A program made the position numbers and the translations under genes. Shown here in pieces: positions 33,125-35,267 of a DNA stretch of 35,267 bases (within the stretch, counting starts at the first letter, position 1; every line of letters starts with the position of its first letter). The notes under the pieces were generated by a model that did no database searches, was not told the origin of the DNA, and worked only from the letters and a program-made list of their open reading frames with translations. Source of the DNA: Sphingobium quisquiliarum P25 (GTDB lineage: Bacteria; Pseudomonadota; Alphaproteobacteria; Sphingomonadales; Sphingomonadaceae); contig NZ_ATHO01000141.1 in the NCBI RefSeq assembly GCF_000445065.1, positions 1 through 35,267 on the forward strand, in the 5' to 3' direction.

Positions 33125-33556
33125 ATGAAATCTCCGAGCCAGCATTCCAACAGCACGCCGTTGTCCACCGCCTTGCGGGAAGGCGACCTGATGGCGGTCG
33201 CATGCCCGTCCCGTGAGATATTCCGCCATATTACGAGCCGCTGGGGCGCCATGGTGATCCTGGCGCTGGAGGTAAGGACATATCGTTTCAGCGAGTTGCG
33301 GCGGCGGATCGGCGGCGTGAGCGAGCGCATGCTGGCGCATACGCTCCACCTGCTGGAAGGCGACCACCTCATTCTGCGGCAGGCCCATGCGGTCGTACCG
33401 CCTCATGTCGATTATAGCCTCACCGATCTTGGACGGGAAGCGGCCATATTGTTGCGTCCGCTGGCCGACTGGGTAGAATCCAACGTGCACAGAATGATCG
33501 GGGATGGGAATGGGGTGGCGGGGGAAATATATCCCCGCGCTGGGAAATCGAACTAA
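33125..33556 (+). CDS. HxlR-family redox-type regulator (YtfH/QorR-like)
   Basis: A 143-residue winged-helix protein that strongly resembles E. coli YtfH: LREGDLMAVACPSREIFRHI, SRWGAMVILAL, FSELRRRIGGVSERMLA and VVPPHVDYSLTDLG. Cys27 in VACPSRE matches the single conserved N-terminal cysteine used for redox sensing in QorR/HypR-type members. No ribosome site is seen at ATG 33125. A later ATG at 33191 has one (GGAAGG) but would drop conserved residues before Cys27, so the earlier start is preferred. It is expected to repress the divergent qorB gene until quinones or other electrophiles appear. Confidence 0.88.
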   Translation: MKSPSQHSNSTPLSTALREGDLMAVACPSREIFRHITSRWGAMVILALEVRTYRFSELRRRIGGVSERMLAHTLHLLEGDHLILRQAHAVVPPHVDYSLTDLGREAAILLRPLADWVESNVHRMIGDGNGVAGEIYPRAGKSN

Positions 33557-33653
33557 ATCCGCCAATACTGTTGATGACGGAACGGCGGTGCATGTGATAG
33601 CGGCATGCTCCCGTATCTCCAACGCCGATCCCATCCTCCGAAAGGACCGATGA

Positions 33654-34430
33654 ATGACCCGAGTGCAGAGGCGAAATGCCGACGAGTCGCGAAAGCTGCT
33701 GCTTGATGCCGCTGAACGGCAGTTCGCGATGCATGGCTATGACGGCGTATCAATGCGCATGATCGCTTCGGACGCGGCGATTTCCCTCGGTTTGCTGACC
33801 TATCATTTTCCGACCAAGGAACAATTGTTCGAAATGGTGATCGCCAGGCGGGCCGATGAGCTTAATCATGTCCGCCGTCAGGCATTCGACGCGCTGCGCA
33901 CATCGTCCATCCACGACATCATGGACGCTTTTTCCAGGCCCATCGTGGATGCGCTGACTGGCCCCGATCGCGGATGGCACTTTTACGCCCGGCTCCTTGC
34001 GGTCATGGGCCGCGACCCCCGATGGGCGGCGCTGGTGACATCGCACTTCCTCGTGTCGGTGAATGAAGGGATCGAAAGGCTCATCGCGGCCGAACCCAGA
34101 CTTGACCTGGATAGCGCCAGCGAAGCCTTTTCCTACGCCATCTCCGTCTTCACCGGCACATTCGCCGTGTCCGGCTCCGATGCATTGAACTATCTGCCGA
34201 CCAGCAGTCAGAAGGATTTGAGGGCAGCCTATCCGACGATGCTCGACTTTATCGTCGGCGGGATCGAGAAGATCGCCCACCGCCGCGAAGTGACGCCTCC
34301 ACCCGTGCGGGGAAAAGCGAAGGCGGCCAAGGTGCCCAGTGCGCGGAAGGCACAGTCGAAGGCCGAAGAAGGCCGGACAGTCTCCGGCAGCGCCAAAAGG
34401 ACCAGCAAGGCCGTCACCGAAGCAGGTTGA
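33654..34430 (+). CDS. TetR-family transcriptional regulator with basic C-terminal tail
   Basis: A 258-residue regulator. The N-terminal helix-turn-helix is at about 14-60 (LLLDAAERQFAMHGYDGVSMRMIA, then LLTYHFPTKEQLF), a standard TetR pattern. The C-terminal ligand domain resembles the group with a CerR-like fold. Residues 209-258 form an unusual low-complexity Lys/Ala/Ser-rich tail, about 50 residues beyond the normal end of a TetR protein. AAAGGA lies 7 bases before ATG 33654. It is followed, after 508 bases with no supported gene, by the VAO-type flavoenzyme, whose upstream region holds a 16-base palindrome, so it probably controls that gene. Effector unknown. Confidence 0.88.
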   Translation: MTRVQRRNADESRKLLLDAAERQFAMHGYDGVSMRMIASDAAISLGLLTYHFPTKEQLFEMVIARRADELNHVRRQAFDALRTSSIHDIMDAFSRPIVDALTGPDRGWHFYARLLAVMGRDPRWAALVTSHFLVSVNEGIERLIAAEPRLDLDSASEAFSYAISVFTGTFAVSGSDALNYLPTSSQKDLRAAYPTMLDFIVGGIEKIAHRREVTPPPVRGKAKAAKVPSARKAQSKAEEGRTVSGSAKRTSKAVTEAG

Positions 34431-34938
34431 GGCACTCTGCGAGCATTTCGCGGCTGCGTCCTACGCCGCTTACGGGATTGGAGTGAACTCCTGCGCAGGC
34501 ATGCGAAGGAGGCAGGTGCCCGTGAGAGCCCCGGTCAGTCTGGGGAGTTGTGCTCCGTTCCCGCCAGAGGCAATTTCCGATCGCGAATATCTCCAAGCTG
34601 GCGAACAAGCTGTAGTCCGTCGAAGATCGGTCAACGCCATCATTGACTCATGGGCCGTACGATCGTACGGTTTCTCCATAACTGGAACAAGCAGGTGAGG
34701 ATGGGAGTATGATGCGGCTCGTACCATCAGGCGAGAGCAGTGGAGGCGAACAAGGATTTCGCCGCCTGAACTGTGCGTGATTTCCGGGCAGTCCAGATAC
34801 AATTCTATCCGCCGGATCCAACTGTCGCCCACGGCGGATCGCCGATGATGTTCGGCAATGTCAGTTTACGATGCTTCGGCCGCCGCTCTGCGGCCTAAGG
34901 ATCTCAGATATATAGCCTTTTTAATTCGAGGATTTGCA
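34431..34938. other. 508-base intergenic control region before the flavoenzyme
   Basis: I see no supported gene: open frames on either strand lack ribosome sites, typical composition and family features. The region holds the palindrome at 34655-34670. Near 34897-34925, an A/T-rich patch (GATATATAGCC followed by a run of T) may serve as the promoter for the downstream gene. The ribosome site CGAGG at 34928-34932 lies 7 bases before ATG 34939. Confidence 0.5.
34655..34670. promoter_or_regulatory. Perfect 16-base palindrome, candidate TetR operator
   Basis: CCGTACGATCGTACGG is exactly self-complementary. It sits between a TetR gene and the flavoenzyme gene, about 270 bases before the latter's start. 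The size suits a TetR dimer site; the distance from the start implies a promoter well upstream or a second, unseen promoter. Confidence 0.6.
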
Positions 34939-35267
34939 ATGGCCCTTCCTTTGCCGCCCCAGGTTTCCGCCGCCGATTTCAAGCAGGCGCTCGAACAGTT
35001 CGCGCAGGCGGTTGGTTCGCAATGGGTGTTCACGTCCGAAGAAGACGTGATGCTCTATCGGGACGCCTATTCGCCCTTGTGGGACGAGCCCGATGAACTG
35101 ATCCCTTCCGCCGCCGTCGCCCCGTCGACCGTTGAGGAAGTGCAGGCGGTCGTGCGCATCGCCAACCGCTTCAAGGTTCCTCTCTATACCATTTCGACGG
35201 GCATGAACCTGGGCTATGGCGGGTCCTCGCCCAATCTGCGCGGCAGCGTGATCGTTGATCTCAAGCG
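34939..35267 (+). CDS. FAD-binding oxidoreductase of the 4-cresol dehydrogenase / vanillyl-alcohol oxidase family (3' end cut by window)
   Basis: The first 109 residues are visible; the gene runs off the right edge. They show the start of a PCMH-type FAD domain: SAAVAPSTVEEVQAVVRIANR, then PLYTISTGMNLGYGGSSPNLRG, which matches the pyrophosphate-binding segment of 4-cresol dehydrogenase (ISTGRNFGYGS) as I recall it. Members oxidise para-substituted phenols, forming quinone methides, to alcohols or aldehydes. ATG 34939 has CGAGG 7 bases before it. There is no visible signal peptide. It follows a TetR gene and a palindromic site, so it is probably inducible by a phenol. A cytochrome partner, if any, would lie beyond the window. 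Confidence 0.83.
   Translation, partial: MALPLPPQVSAADFKQALEQFAQAVGSQWVFTSEEDVMLYRDAYSPLWDEPDELIPSAAVAPSTVEEVQAVVRIANRFKVPLYTISTGMNLGYGGSSPNLRGSVIVDLK

Noticed and set aside
34470-34832. Minus-strand frame of 120 codons in the 508-base gap
   Set aside because: No ribosome site, no recognisable domain, and the region has an operator-like palindrome and promoter-like sequence instead.

Overview
The window looks like a chromosomal aromatic-catabolism region from a sphingomonad-type alphaproteobacterium (Sphingobium or Novosphingobium-like). That placement is an inference from several things: high G+C, two large TonB-dependent receptors with an IIVTA-type N-terminal motif, secreted YtcJ-type amidohydrolases, a VanA/DdmC-like Rieske oxygenase, and intergenic repeat and hairpin sequences of a style I recall from sphingomonads. 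I saw no rRNA, tRNA, CRISPR array, integrase or transposase. Both ends are cut inside genes.

Layout. (1) 1-3237: a homodimeric AceE-like 2-oxo-acid dehydrogenase E1 followed by a truncated lipoyl-domain gene (minus strand), with a divergent Lrp/AsnC regulator. (2) 3261-9998: an aromatic oxygenase block. On the minus strand are a two-domain extradiol-type dioxygenase, an FAD hydroxylase and a small ABM-family protein. Divergent from them are a Rieske oxygenase and a TonB-dependent receptor. The divergent promoter carries two dyads. (3) 10142-23282: a plus-strand block with an HxlR regulator, an APC permease, a secreted amidohydrolase, a LuxR regulator, a class-III PLP enzyme with phospho-lyase-type motifs overlapping an APH-fold kinase, a second TonB receptor, a second secreted amidohydrolase, a DAO-type flavoenzyme and a cupin. 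(4) 23529-30447: a tightly packed minus-strand operon hmgA-fahA-maiA-MBL hydrolase-FAD hydroxylase-DUF2783-like small protein-luxR. It is divergent from a FeaB-like phenylacetaldehyde dehydrogenase (30606-32102), with a perfect dyad between them. (5) 32194-35267: a qorB/ytfG-like quinone reductase divergent from its HxlR (YtfH/QorR-like) regulator, a TetR regulator, and the start of a 4-cresol dehydrogenase/vanillyl-alcohol-oxidase family flavoenzyme.

How the parts may work together (inference). Blocks 3 and 4 read as one route. Receptors and secreted amidohydrolases would take up and process an amide-type precursor, and the permease would import an amino alcohol. The kinase would phosphorylate its hydroxyl group. 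The PLP enzyme, whose motifs match the ethanolamine-phosphate/5-phosphohydroxylysine phospho-lyases rather than ordinary transaminases, would eliminate phosphate and ammonia to give an aldehyde. The FeaB-like enzyme would oxidise this to an arylacetate. The FAD hydroxylase plus small partner (resembling the MhaAB 3-hydroxyphenylacetate 6-hydroxylase system) would make homogentisate, and HmgA, MaiA and FahA would finish to fumarate and acetoacetate. A 3-hydroxyphenyl-ethanolamine type of compound would fit every step. This kinase/phospho-lyase entry into the homogentisate pathway is the most novel possibility in the window. It is not proven by sequence alone.
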